DNA from: Flavobacteriaceae bacterium UBA1903
GTDB taxonomy: Bacteria; Bacteroidota; Bacteroidia; Flavobacteriales; Flavobacteriaceae
Reading direction: 5' to 3'
Assembly: GCA_002337605.1 (NCBI GenBank)
Contig: DDGL01000014.1
Coordinates: 613,770-677,769, forward strand
Length of the DNA: 64,000 nucleotides
Shown here: piece after piece, positions 26,058 to 34,366 of the stretch
How the letters are laid out: each line of letters opens with the position of its first letter
Numbering within the stretch: the stretch's first letter is position 1
Notes under the pieces: generated by a model
Seen by the model: the letters and a program-made list of their open reading frames with translations, nothing else
The model's database searches: none
What the model was told of the DNA's origin: nothing
Made by a program: the position numbers and the translations under genes

Positions 26058-26597
26058 TTATAATGATTTAGTAAATTCTCTTTTAATACTATCCAATTGG
26101 TTGGCGATGCTTGCGTTGTATTGCAAGTCGCCCACACGGAGGATAAATCCGCCGATGATCGTTTCATCTATTTTATTCTGAAGGGTTACGCTATCGCTCC
26201 CTGTCATTTCTTTAACTTTTGCCAACACCTTCGTTTCTAATTCTGAAGATAACGGCACTGCGGTAGTTACTTCAGCAACTTTTACACCTTGTGCTTCGTT
26301 GTAAAGTGTAACGTAACTCTCAGCAACACCTCCTAATAAATCAATTCGCTTATTGGCTGTTAAGATATCTATCAGGCTCTTAGTTACTTCGCTGTTTGCC
26401 TCAAATATTTTATGCAAGGCTTGCTTTTTATCTTCTCCCTTAATAACAGGGCTGTTAAGCACAACACGTAACTCTTTGCTGTTTTCGATGGTAGCTGCAA
26501 CAGACTTCATATCCCCAAAAACAACGTTCCCCAATTTGGCTTCGTTGGCTTGGTCTAAGACTGCTTTTGCATATCGTATGGCTGCTCTGCTGCTCAT
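26058..26597 (-). CDS. atpH: ATP synthase F1 subunit delta
   Basis: 179 residues; the peripheral-stalk subunit joining b to alpha. SSRAAIRYAKAVLDQA at the N-terminus and DETIIGGFILRVGDLQYNASIANQLDSIKREF (key part IIGGFILRVGD) at the C-terminus are OSCP/delta family hallmarks. It lies five bases after atpF. Confidence 0.95.
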   Translation of the reverse strand: MSSRAAIRYAKAVLDQANEAKLGNVVFGDMKSVAATIENSKELRVVLNSPVIKGEDKKQALHKIFEANSEVTKSLIDILTANKRIDLLGGVAESYVTLYNEAQGVKVAEVTTAVPLSSELETKVLAKVKEMTGSDSVTLQNKIDETIIGGFILRVGDLQYNASIANQLDSIKREFTKSL

Positions 26598-26602
26598 TGT
26601 TC

Positions 26603-27103
26603 TTAGTTTAAGTTTGCGTCTTTCAACATGGAGTCAACTAATTCTAGTTGCTTCTCTTTGCTGGATAATTCGCTCTTTACTACTTTTTCAGCAATTTCTA
26701 CTGAAAGGTTTGCTACGGTTTCTTTCAACTCTGCAATCGCAGCTTTCTTTTCACCTTCGATAGCAGTTTGTGCGTTTGCAATTGTTTTGTTGGCTTCAGC
26801 TTGCGCTTCTTCCTTCGCATCTGCAATCATTTTTGCCTTCATCTCACGAGCTTCTTTCAGCATTACTTCACGTTCTGCACGGGCTTCCTGCAGAAGCTTT
26901 TCGTTATCGGCTTGCAAATTTGCCATTTCCAATTTTGCTTTTTCAGCAGCATCTAAGGCATCTTTAATTCCTGTTTCGCGGTCTTCAACTGCTTTGAGAA
27001 TTGGTCTCCATGCGAACTTGCGCAATAGAAACAACAATAGCAGGAACAAAATGATCTGCCAGATAAAAAGTCCGAATGAAAAGTCGTTTATTAATTTGTC
27101 CAT
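26603..27103 (-). CDS. atpF: ATP synthase Fo subunit b
   Basis: 166 residues; one N-terminal membrane helix (about 10-28, LFIWQIILFLLLLFLLRKF), then WRPILKAVEDRE and a long charged coiled coil to the C-terminus, the standard form of the b stalk. There is only one b-type gene, so the stalk is a homodimer. A long open frame on the opposite strand is a by-product of the Ala/Glu/Lys-rich coil. Confidence 0.96.
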   Translation of the reverse strand: MDKLINDFSFGLFIWQIILFLLLLFLLRKFAWRPILKAVEDRETGIKDALDAAEKAKLEMANLQADNEKLLQEARAEREVMLKEAREMKAKMIADAKEEAQAEANKTIANAQTAIEGEKKAAIAELKETVANLSVEIAEKVVKSELSSKEKQLELVDSMLKDANLN

Positions 27104-27173
27104 CTTTAATACCCGTATAAAAGGGTTAAATTTTGGTTTATACTAAAGTTTAATTTAAAATAGAAACACATCC

Positions 27174-27192
27174 CCGCAACCAACCGTTGCGG
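27174..27192. repeat. GC-rich hairpin downstream of atpE
   Basis: CCGCAAC-CAACC-GTTGCGG: perfect 7-bp stem, 5-base loop, about 20 bases after the atpE stop (minus strand), with no following T-run. It may stabilise or delimit the atpE part of the message. Confidence 0.65.
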
Positions 27193-27212
27193 CGATATGT
27201 TATCTTGTTTGA

Positions 27213-27404
27213 TTACCCTGCGAAAATCGCGGCGAAACCAATACCTTCAATAAGCGCCGCTGCAATAAGCATTGCTGTTTGAATCTTTCCGTAAGCTTCT
27301 GGCTGACGAGCAATAGCTTCCATTGCTTTTCCACCAATCATACCGATACCGATACCAGCACCAATTACTGCTAAACCTGCACCTACTACACTTGGAATTT
27401 CCAT
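27213..27404 (-). CDS. atpE: ATP synthase Fo subunit c
   Basis: 63 residues, two helices joined by the polar RQP loop (33-35). The proton-carrying carboxylate is Glu53 in AALIEGIGF. The sodium-type signature (Gln in helix 1, Ser/Thr after the Glu) is absent, so H+ coupling is expected. It is flanked by a long repeat-derived hairpin upstream and a 7-bp hairpin downstream. Such elements may matter because the c ring needs many more copies than other subunits. Confidence 0.97.
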   Translation of the reverse strand: MEIPSVVGAGLAVIGAGIGIGMIGGKAMEAIARQPEAYGKIQTAMLIAAALIEGIGFAAIFAG

Positions 27405-27436
27405 AATATATATAAATTAAAAATTAAACATTCTGC

Positions 27437-27504
27437 TTCGACTTCGCTCAGCATACTGAGCGTAGTATTTTAACTTTTCATCCGCAAACTGAGCGGAGTC
27501 GAAG
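27437..27504. repeat. Inverted pair of TTCGACT-CGCTCAG repeats between atpB and atpE
   Basis: TTCGACTTCGCTCAG (27438-27452) pairs with CTGAGCGGAGTCGAA (27489-27503), 14 of 15 bases. A second palindrome lies inside (CGCTCAG-CATA-CTGAGCG, 27445-27462). The element takes up most of the 100-base gap and abuts the atpB stop. Confidence 0.85.
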
Positions 27505-28644
27505 TTAAAGGTGAGCTACTTCTCCGTCGTGCTCTTCGGCGTGGTCGTGTGTTTCGGATGCAAATCCGAAATACAGTGCCGCCAACATCGTAAAGATGTA
27601 TGCCTGCAAAAGGGCTACAAATAACTCAATTAATGAGATGGCAAAGGACAGACCGAAACTTAACGGACCTCCAACCCAACTCTTGAAAATAAATATTAAT
27701 CCAATCAAACTCATCAATACCACGTGTCCTGCCGTCATGTTCGCATACAAACGAATCATAAGGGCAAATGGCTTAATGAACAATCCTAAAATTTCAATAG
27801 GAATTAAAATAATGTAAATAATAGCTTTCCCGAACCAAGGCATTCCGTCGCCTAATGGGTCAAAAATGTGTTTCCAGTAATCTTTGGTTCCGGTAAAATT
27901 GGTTAATAAGAAAACGATAATTGCCAGACCTGCTGTCACAGCAATGTTTCCTGTTACGTTTACCCCAAGTGGTGTAAGACCGAACATATTCAAAAACCAG
28001 ATAAAGAAAAATACCGTTAGTAAAAAAGGCATATACCTTCTGTACTTCTGCTCCCCGATGTTTGCTTTAGCAATGTCATCACGAATGTATAGTACAATGG
28101 GCTCAAAGAAACGTCCAATCCCTTTTGGGATGCTTCCGTTTTTACCGTAGCTTTTTGCAAGACTGCGGAACAACCATATAAGCAACAATCCTGTTACCAA
28201 CATCATCACCACACTTTTGGTAATTGAAAGATCCAAAGGACGCACATTTGTTGGGTGTTCGGGGTGCTCGGGATCATAATTTAACGTCCCTGCTGCATCC
28301 GTCTTATAAATTTTGCTGTGGTATAATTTGTAGTAGTTTCCGTTAGATTCGGCTACTGTTTCACCGTGGTGAAACTTTGAGGACATAAATACCTGAATCC
28401 CATCATCCACTAAAATTACAGGAAGTGGAAAACCGTAGTGGTGGATTTTTCCAGTCTCTTCGTCTGTAGATGCTGTAATGTTGAAGTCATGCGAATCCTG
28501 TAAGTGATGCGCTATGTATTCTTTAATCTCTGCTTTGGTATCCTTTGGGGAATCGCCCTCGTCTTTTATCGCTGCTGCAGTTGCCGAAAAGCTTACTGCA
28601 AAGATGAAAACGCTTAATAATCTAACCAATGTGTTTTTTCGCAT
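27505..28644 (-). CDS. atpB: ATP synthase Fo subunit a
   Basis: 379 residues, longer than the roughly 270 of E. coli. A signal-peptide-like N-terminus (to about residue 24) and a His/Asp-rich periplasmic region of about 115 residues precede the five-helix core; this extension is usual in Bacteroidota. The essential arginine lies in ALMIRLYANMTAGHV. The extra domain carries many histidines (HHLQDSH, HHYG, FHHG) of unknown role. Confidence 0.96.
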   Translation of the reverse strand: MRKNTLVRLLSVFIFAVSFSATAAAIKDEGDSPKDTKAEIKEYIAHHLQDSHDFNITASTDEETGKIHHYGFPLPVILVDDGIQVFMSSKFHHGETVAESNGNYYKLYHSKIYKTDAAGTLNYDPEHPEHPTNVRPLDLSITKSVVMMLVTGLLLIWLFRSLAKSYGKNGSIPKGIGRFFEPIVLYIRDDIAKANIGEQKYRRYMPFLLTVFFFIWFLNMFGLTPLGVNVTGNIAVTAGLAIIVFLLTNFTGTKDYWKHIFDPLGDGMPWFGKAIIYIILIPIEILGLFIKPFALMIRLYANMTAGHVVLMSLIGLIFIFKSWVGGPLSFGLSFAISLIELFVALLQAYIFTMLAALYFGFASETHDHAEEHDGEVAHL

Positions 28645-28716
28645 TTTGAACCGATTAAACTGTGTCCTTAAAATCGGTGCAAAAATACTGTTCTTTTATA
28701 AATTCCAAAAACTATT

Positions 28717-29154
28717 TTACTTCTTTTTTTCAGACTTATTTAAGGTGTCAGCGTCTTCGCTATTTTCTTCTGAATACGACTGATTATTAAGCTGTTTGGA
28801 AAGATAGGCAACTTCCATGATGAGACATACAGCGTAGGGTATGAAAAACGCTGTAAATTCGGTCTTTTGCATCACATCGTCCTGATTGTAAAACGGGTAA
28901 AAAACGGAAAAGAAAACGATAAATTTTAAAGCGCTCCCGGCCATAAAAATAAAACCGGCCTGTGCACCATTTTTTTTCAAGGTTTGTTGAATAATCAAAT
29001 AAATGATGGTGGCGAGCAAAAAATTAACGCCATAACTAAGCACAATTCTATCTGAAAAAAGCGGTGATTTCAGCACAAAAAGCACACCTATATGTATACC
29101 GAACGTTATGACCAACGCTAATAAAAGTAGGATTAAGAATCTCAGAGTTTTCAT
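28717..29154 (-). CDS. Small membrane protein upstream of atpB (DUF6168-like)
   Basis: 145 residues starting at MKTLRF, with four predicted membrane segments (about 5-24, 35-55, 64-82, 97-118) and a charged C-terminal tail. It stands where atpI stands in other atp operons and resembles the small flavobacterial DUF6168 family; a role in ATP synthase assembly is inferred from position only. The upstream in-frame start adds a Lys/Arg stretch and is less likely. Confidence 0.75.
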   Translation of the reverse strand: MKTLRFLILLLLALVITFGIHIGVLFVLKSPLFSDRIVLSYGVNFLLATIIYLIIQQTLKKNGAQAGFIFMAGSALKFIVFFSVFYPFYNQDDVMQKTEFTAFFIPYAVCLIMEVAYLSKQLNNQSYSEENSEDADTLNKSEKKK

Positions 29155-29261
29155 TCTCGATGCAATTTTGTCTCTTTTTACTCTGCAAAGAAACAAAATC
29201 ACCGAACACCTTGGATTGTTACTTTGTTTAATTGCTTGACAAAATCAAAAAGAAGTGGAAA

Positions 29262-29486
29262 TCAATCCTTGTTCAACCTATTGGTCTGTTTCAACACTAA
29301 AAATAAGGAAATGCCTACGCCAAATAACGTACAAAGTATAAGATAAAGTTTGCTGTCCGCATCCCCATAGGTTCCGTCCAGCCATTTGCCCAGTTGCACA
29401 AACAAATAGATAATTGCCCCCATTTCCAGGCCGATTGCTGTTAAGATAAGCCAGCGTTTTACGCCTTGTGGAGTATTATCTGGCAC
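29262..29486 (-). CDS. atpZ: AtpZ/AtpI family protein (GTG start)
   Basis: 74 residues with two membrane helices and the family signature (GLEMGAIIYLFVQLGKWLDGTYG; key part G-KWLD). AtpZ/AtpI proteins help c-ring assembly or act with AtpI in divalent cation transport. The start codon GTG shares its first G with the TAG stop of the bactofilin gene (TAGTG), so translation is probably coupled. Confidence 0.88.
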   Translation of the reverse strand: MPDNTPQGVKRWLILTAIGLEMGAIIYLFVQLGKWLDGTYGDADSKLYLILCTLFGVGISLFLVLKQTNRLNKD

Positions 29487-29944
29487 TACTTAAGTGGCTC
29501 AGAAGCCTTCTTTAATCGTTGTTGACGATCGTAAGGGTTTGTCTTGTCTTCAGAAGCTGAAGTGCTCGCAGCTGCTTTTTTAGCGCCTTGCATACTGCAT
29601 GAAGCATTAAAAGTAGCCCCTGGCTCTACGGCAAGTTTACCTACAACCACTTCGCCCTCGATGTGTGCGGTGGATTTTAAGGTGAGGGTTCCGGAAACAT
29701 TCAGATTTCCATCAAATTTGCCTTCTATATCGGCATCTTCGCAGGTTAGTTTTCCGTTTACACTCCCATTTTTACCAATGACAACTTTGGAGGGTTTACT
29801 AATATTCCCTTCTACTTTTCCGTCTATCCTGAAAAACCCGCTGGAGATAATATCTCCTTTTAACTCGGTTCCTTCATTAATTCTGTTCTGACTTGCTGAT
29901 GGTTCCATATTTCTGGTTTGTTTATCTTTTTTATCTGAAAACAT
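29486..29944 (-). CDS. Bactofilin (polymer-forming cytoskeletal protein)
   Basis: 152 residues. The central 90 residues are the bactofilin beta-helix repeat (GDIISSGFFRIDGKVEGNI, VVIGKNGSVNGKLTCEDADIEGKFDGNLNVSGTL, given in parts) with disordered termini. Bactofilins assemble into filaments that shape cells or place peptidoglycan enzymes. It lies between porW and atpZ, coupled to atpZ. A second in-frame ATG 36 bases downstream (MEPSAS) could also be the start. Confidence 0.9.
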   Translation of the reverse strand: MFSDKKDKQTRNMEPSASQNRINEGTELKGDIISSGFFRIDGKVEGNISKPSKVVIGKNGSVNGKLTCEDADIEGKFDGNLNVSGTLTLKSTAHIEGEVVVGKLAVEPGATFNASCSMQGAKKAAASTSASEDKTNPYDRQQRLKKASEPLK

Positions 29945-29973
29945 AATGATACGGTTTTGGGGATTGTTGTTTT

Positions 29974-32523
29974 CTATTTTTCGGCGTAGGGGGTTCCCTG
30001 TTCTAAGTAGCTATCTAGGTTTTTATGGATCTGAATTGTTTTGTAATTTGGGGATGAAATTTCAAAAGATGGTTTCTTAATCTTATACTTCTTATTCTCT
30101 TTTAAGACATCTGCAAATCCTCTTCCACCCATACGTGTATTTAGACCGTGTACGATTACAAAAATAGTATCCGGGTTGTAATAGTCTATAGACGTACTCA
30201 TGTTAAAGTAGTTATACTCTTTGATGCCTTCATCTAATTTTTTCTGCAATGTGGTCGCTGCTTCTCTTTCGGCTACAGGGAACTGGTAAACTAATTTCCA
30301 TTTATCACTTTCCTCATCTCCTATAAAGTCCTTATTAGCTAACTTAGGAAGTACATTTTTGTAGATGTTTTCGGCTTCTTTTCCTTCATCAGAATTCGGA
30401 TAGTTAAGCGAAATATAATTCAACGCTTTTTTATACGATTCAAACCCATCTTTTCTAGCGAGCGCCGTTGCTTTTAACATCTCTAGTTTTGGAACGATTT
30501 CAGTTCCATTATACAAGGTAATGTACTCGTCACTGGTGTCAATTACATTTTGATACTGGGCATTTTCAAATTCTTCATACAAAGCTTTGTATTTGAATTC
30601 CGGACTAGACTCATCTGTCGCTAGTTGCGTATTTGGGTTCAGCAAAATCTCTGCATAACGCGAATCTGGATGGTTATTTATAATGTCGCTTTTGTATTTG
30701 TCTGCTAAAACCACATTTTCTGTCTGGGCATATATCTTATGCAAATTGTATTTTGTTGGGAGCACAAGGCGCTCCTCCGGGCTCAACGTTAGCAATTTTT
30801 CTAAACGGTTAGATGCCAACCCGTATTCTCTGAATTTTTCTTTATAAATAAGCCCTAGCTGGTAGTATGCAAAATTTCTGTCCTTCGCCAGGCTGTCTAT
30901 CACTACCTGATCTGATGGGATCTTAGTAATGTATGTTTCCGGATCAAACAATTCGCTTTCGCTAATTTCTACCACTTCTACTACATCTCCTGGTTCACTA
31001 ATGCTTGTTGTTTTCTTACTGGAAAGTCTCCAGTTATCTTCAAGTTTACGGTTCCCCCAAATTTTCTTGAATTCCTGCTTTCCAAAGGCAGCAGTAGTAG
31101 CGTTATAAAAATAGAAGGTGCTATTAGCCCCATTTTCACCACCTTGATTGGTGTTTTTCTTATAAAACTCTTTGTTGGCTTCGGCTGTTTCGGCTTTTGC
31201 CGCAGCAATAGAATCTAATCGTGCCTGCTCTCTTAGACCATCGGTATATTTTGTGAAAAAAGCTAACCGCTCTCCTTCATTCATTCCAACCAGCCTAAGA
31301 ATGCTATCGTTTTGTGTGGCGATATCTTCGTATTTAATTACGTCGTCAAGATTTTCTCTTTTTTTCTTAAAGCGTCTCCATTCACGAGAGTTTATAGCAA
31401 GATTGGTAATCGTACTGTCGTAATATGCTCCGGCAGCTTTATAGTTTGCTGCATCAAAATTTATTTCGGCCAATGTGCGATAGTTCACAGACTGCAGGTA
31501 GTCGTCATTTTTGAAATTCTTGATGGACTTGTTGTAGTATTCTACTGCGCGATCTATACTATCATTATTTCGGTAGTACTCACCAATCTGGTTGTAAATT
31601 CTGTCTAAAAAGGGACGGTTTTCACGGTCTTCTTCCAAATCTGTCAATAGTTCTAAAAAGGCAACCTTGTCTTCCTTGTCGTAGTCAAAGTTTCTGGCCT
31701 TGGCGATATATGCGTTAATCATATACACCCTTGGCGACTTTCGGTTTAAATCGATTACTTCATCGTAGGCTAGATTAGCGCTGTCTCTCATTTCCAAACG
31801 ATCGAATACCTGCCCTTTAATATAGGCATAACGCCCTTTTAACTCATTGTTTTTTTCGTATTCTGAAGCCAGCTTAATGTAAGGTAATGCTTCCGGTAAT
31901 GAGTCTAAATTTATATAAGCCTGCGCCATAATTGCTGAAGCTTCGGCCAGTTCTTCTTCTTCCAGCTCAACTTCGTCCATCATCTCCTGAAGGTTCTCCA
32001 GGGCAATATCTTCATTTCTAAGTCTGATGTTGGTTTTCGCCTTCCAAACCTTTGCACGGTTAATGTTGTTACTGGTTGGGTATCTGTTCAAAATAAAATT
32101 AAAAGCATCTTGAGCAGGGATAAAACGCTGGTCAAAATAACGTGCTTTCCCCAGCATCATATATGCTTCATCTATCTGCGGGTTATATTCTTGCCCGTCA
32201 ATAGTCATCGAGTGTTTCTGAATAGCTTTAACAGCTTTTTCTTCTGCTCTGTTAAAGTTTGGATCTTTTGTTTCGCCCGGGGTATCAATCTCTTCCTGAA
32301 GCGTTACACGTTCCACAGGTAAGATCTCCCAGAAATTATCGCGATAGGTAAGTGCCAGTTCTTCTTTACCAGCTTCGTACGCCAAACCACCATTGTAAAG
32401 GGTGTTGAACTCTGTTGTAACCGCGTGATAGTTGCGGCTTAAGAAGGTATTTTTCTTTCGGGAACACGCTACCAGCAAAAGTAATGCTAACAGTGCGATG
32501 GTAATTTTATAAATGCCGTTCAA
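29974..32523 (-). CDS. porW: Type IX secretion/gliding TPR lipoprotein PorW (SprE), TTG start
   Basis: 849 residues, a lipoprotein with Cys20 in LLLVACSRK, followed by many TPR units (YFDQRFIPAQDAFNFILNRYP, DRAVEYYNKSIKNF and others). This matches PorW/SprE, required for T9SS-dependent secretion and gliding. The start appears to be TTG; no ATG precedes the signal peptide. It leads the run bactofilin-atpZ-atpBEFHAG with a 29-base gap. Confidence 0.9.
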   Translation of the reverse strand: MNGIYKITIALLALLLLVACSRKKNTFLSRNYHAVTTEFNTLYNGGLAYEAGKEELALTYRDNFWEILPVERVTLQEEIDTPGETKDPNFNRAEEKAVKAIQKHSMTIDGQEYNPQIDEAYMMLGKARYFDQRFIPAQDAFNFILNRYPTSNNINRAKVWKAKTNIRLRNEDIALENLQEMMDEVELEEEELAEASAIMAQAYINLDSLPEALPYIKLASEYEKNNELKGRYAYIKGQVFDRLEMRDSANLAYDEVIDLNRKSPRVYMINAYIAKARNFDYDKEDKVAFLELLTDLEEDRENRPFLDRIYNQIGEYYRNNDSIDRAVEYYNKSIKNFKNDDYLQSVNYRTLAEINFDAANYKAAGAYYDSTITNLAINSREWRRFKKKRENLDDVIKYEDIATQNDSILRLVGMNEGERLAFFTKYTDGLREQARLDSIAAAKAETAEANKEFYKKNTNQGGENGANSTFYFYNATTAAFGKQEFKKIWGNRKLEDNWRLSSKKTTSISEPGDVVEVVEISESELFDPETYITKIPSDQVVIDSLAKDRNFAYYQLGLIYKEKFREYGLASNRLEKLLTLSPEERLVLPTKYNLHKIYAQTENVVLADKYKSDIINNHPDSRYAEILLNPNTQLATDESSPEFKYKALYEEFENAQYQNVIDTSDEYITLYNGTEIVPKLEMLKATALARKDGFESYKKALNYISLNYPNSDEGKEAENIYKNVLPKLANKDFIGDEESDKWKLVYQFPVAEREAATTLQKKLDEGIKEYNYFNMSTSIDYYNPDTIFVIVHGLNTRMGGRGFADVLKENKKYKIKKPSFEISSPNYKTIQIHKNLDSYLEQGTPYAEK

Positions 32524-32589
32524 AATGTAGTTTCTTTTTTATAGGTATTCTAACTTAAATACTTCGGTTTTAGTATGTACAGACTAAAG

Positions 32590-32615
32590 GAAGCGTAAAA
32601 ATACGCTTCTTTTTT
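32590..32615 (+). terminator. Terminator-like hairpin between divergent porW and the reductase gene
   Basis: GAAGCGTA-AAAA-TACGCTTC (8-bp perfect stem) is followed by six T on the plus strand only. It lies upstream of the reductase promoter, so it would stop plus-strand transcripts arising inside porW. Confidence 0.7.
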
Positions 32616-32690
32616 AGAAATAGCCGATTTTAGGTCTAAAATTGGGCGCTTTAACCAACTAGGCAACTCTTTTTTACGATGGAGATTGTG

Positions 32691-32698
32691 TATTTTTG
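32691..32698 (+). promoter_or_regulatory. Candidate -7 element for the ferredoxin-reductase-like gene
   Basis: TATTTTTG matches TAnnTTTG, 20 bases before the ATG at 32718. No clear -33 TTTG is seen. Confidence 0.4.
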
Positions 32699-32717
32699 CT
32701 GAAAATTGAAAAACCCT

Positions 32718-33767
32718 ATGAGCGACTTCCATTCTTTACGTGTTGCAAAAGTTGAAAAAGAGACCCCCAACTCGGTTTCTGTAGCCTTTGAAATTCCAGA
32801 TCATTTAAAATCTACTTTCGCCCACAAAGCAGGGCAATATATTACTATAAAATACACCACAAAAAGTGGTGAAATTCGTCGCGCTTACTCTATTCACAGC
32901 TCCCCTGAAAGTGATTTGCTGAAAATAGGAATCAAGAAAATTGAAGGGGGAACCTTCTCCGTTTTTGCCAATACAAAATTAAAAGAAGGAGATACGCTGG
33001 ACGTTATGAAACCTGAAGGTACCTTTGTATTGGAAGCTAGCTCTTCAGCAAACAAGTATTATGCAGCCTTTGTTGCCGGTAGTGGGATTACTCCCGTCTT
33101 GTCAATTATTGAAACGGTGCTTACCCAGGAACCAAACAGCAAATTTTTATTAATCTACGGAAACCAATCGCAACTGGAAGCCATGTTCCATAGCAGGTTG
33201 CTGGAACTCGCACGCCAATATCCAGAACGACTTATTGTAGAACTTATCTACAGCCGAACCCCCGAAGACAATGCCCGCTTTGGAAGGATAGACAAAAGTA
33301 CCGTAAATTATTACTTAAAAAATAAATTTGAATTCACTTCTTTCGATGCGTTCTACCTTTGCGGACCAGAGCCTATGATAGATGTTGTTTCAGCCACGCT
33401 AAAGGAAAATGGAATTAACGAAAAAATAATTCATTTTGAATTGTTTACCACTGCCGAAGAAGGTCTTTTAGTTGAAGACCACGAAGGAAACACTACGATC
33501 ACCATTACGGTTGATGATGAAGTAGAAACGTTTACCATGCCTAAAACCACGTCGGTTTTAGACGCAGCGCTGGACAAAGGTTTGGATGCTCCCTACAGTT
33601 GCCAGGGTGGGATTTGCAGCACCTGCATTGCCCGAATTACCGAAGGAAAAGCTGAAATGCGAAAAAACCAAATTCTAACAGACGGCGAAATAGCCGAAGG
33701 TCTGGTCCTAACATGTCAGGCACATCCCACTACAGCTACCTTAGCTGTGGATTATGATGATGTGTAG
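32718..33767 (+). CDS. FNR-like flavoprotein with C-terminal 2Fe-2S ferredoxin domain (PaaE type)
   Basis: 349 residues from the ATG (an in-frame TTG lies 12 bases upstream). Domains: FAD-binding barrel with RAYS (55-58), NAD(P)-binding fold with GSGITP (121-126), and a plant-type ferredoxin domain with cluster ligands C295, C300, C303 and C333 (C-x4-C-x2-C-x29-C). It resembles PaaE, the reductase of phenylacetyl-CoA epoxidase, but no paa genes are near. In Flavobacteriaceae such stand-alone copies may serve other oxygenases or desaturases. Confidence 0.88.
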   Translation: MSDFHSLRVAKVEKETPNSVSVAFEIPDHLKSTFAHKAGQYITIKYTTKSGEIRRAYSIHSSPESDLLKIGIKKIEGGTFSVFANTKLKEGDTLDVMKPEGTFVLEASSSANKYYAAFVAGSGITPVLSIIETVLTQEPNSKFLLIYGNQSQLEAMFHSRLLELARQYPERLIVELIYSRTPEDNARFGRIDKSTVNYYLKNKFEFTSFDAFYLCGPEPMIDVVSATLKENGINEKIIHFELFTTAEEGLLVEDHEGNTTITITVDDEVETFTMPKTTSVLDAALDKGLDAPYSCQGGICSTCIARITEGKAEMRKNQILTDGEIAEGLVLTCQAHPTTATLAVDYDDV

Positions 33768-33830
33768 GCTTCGACTCCCTGCCTGGATAAACCTTTCGTG
33801 CAGGCACTCATCCATTGGAATGATGTATCT

Positions 33831-34208
33831 ATGAAAAACTTTGTTGAAATTGCTACGTTTACCCTGCCGCATGAACTTGCGGTAGCTCGAACGTTGTTAG
33901 AATCTTACGAAATTGAGTGCGTAGTGAAAGACGAGCTTACCATACAGGTTCATAATTTCTACTCCAATGCTATTGGTGGTATTGCGCTTAATGTGCCTCA
34001 AGAAGATATTCAACAGGCAGAAAAACTTTTAAATGAACACGGCTTTGAAGCGTACTTAGCACTCCCCAGCGAAGCAACTATCGCTTCCGAAATTGAGTTT
34101 AGTGAATCCCAACGGTACAAAGTTCTTAAATTAGCCATTAAAATTGTTGTGGTTGCCGCAGCTCTTCTTGTTATAGCCGTACTCTTCCTAATTCATTTCG
34201 TTAAATGA
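33831..34208 (+). CDS. DUF2007-type protein with C-terminal membrane helix
   Basis: 125 residues from the ATG at 33831; an upstream start 33 bases earlier is rejected because that stretch is repeat-like intergenic DNA. The N-terminal ferredoxin-like part (FVEIATFTLPHELAVARTLLESYEIECVVKDE, key parts A-TLLES-GIEC-type pattern) is the DUF2007 signal-transducing PII-like fold, followed by a membrane helix (about 101-122). It overlaps the next small gene by four bases (ATGA). Confidence 0.8.
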   Translation: MKNFVEIATFTLPHELAVARTLLESYEIECVVKDELTIQVHNFYSNAIGGIALNVPQEDIQQAEKLLNEHGFEAYLALPSEATIASEIEFSESQRYKVLKLAIKIVVVAAALLVIAVLFLIHFVK

Positions 34209-34366
34209 GCAAAAGAAAAGCCTGCACACATTGTAGGAGCAACAACACCTATAAAAACAGAGCCTCTGGTAAGGCGTTCGCAATTTCTGTATTGTTGCTG
34301 GGGTTTCCGTTTCTTTTTGTAAAACGAACTTTTTATTGTTTCGACTGTAGAAAAGATTTTAAATAA
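34205..34366 (+). CDS. 53-residue zinc-ribbon membrane protein
   Basis: A short gene that starts inside the previous stop (ATGA). The product has a CTHC knuckle (residues 7-10), a hydrophobic middle (about 24-39, AISVLLLGFPFLFV) and a CFDC knuckle (45-48): a split four-cysteine zinc ribbon around a membrane-like segment. Its 3' end overlaps the GT9 gene tail by 8 bases. Coupling with the DUF2007 gene suggests shared function, unknown. Confidence 0.75.
   Translation: MSKRKACTHCRSNNTYKNRASGKAFAISVLLLGFPFLFVKRTFYCFDCRKDFK

Noticed and set aside
26628..27146. Long open frame antisense to atpF, 172 codons.
   Set aside because: It mirrors the Ala/Glu/Lys-rich coiled coil of subunit b; no start context, family or domain.
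27213..27404. Possible sodium-type c subunit.
   Set aside because: The Glu53 region lacks the Ser/Thr after the carboxylate and helix 1 lacks the Gln ligand.
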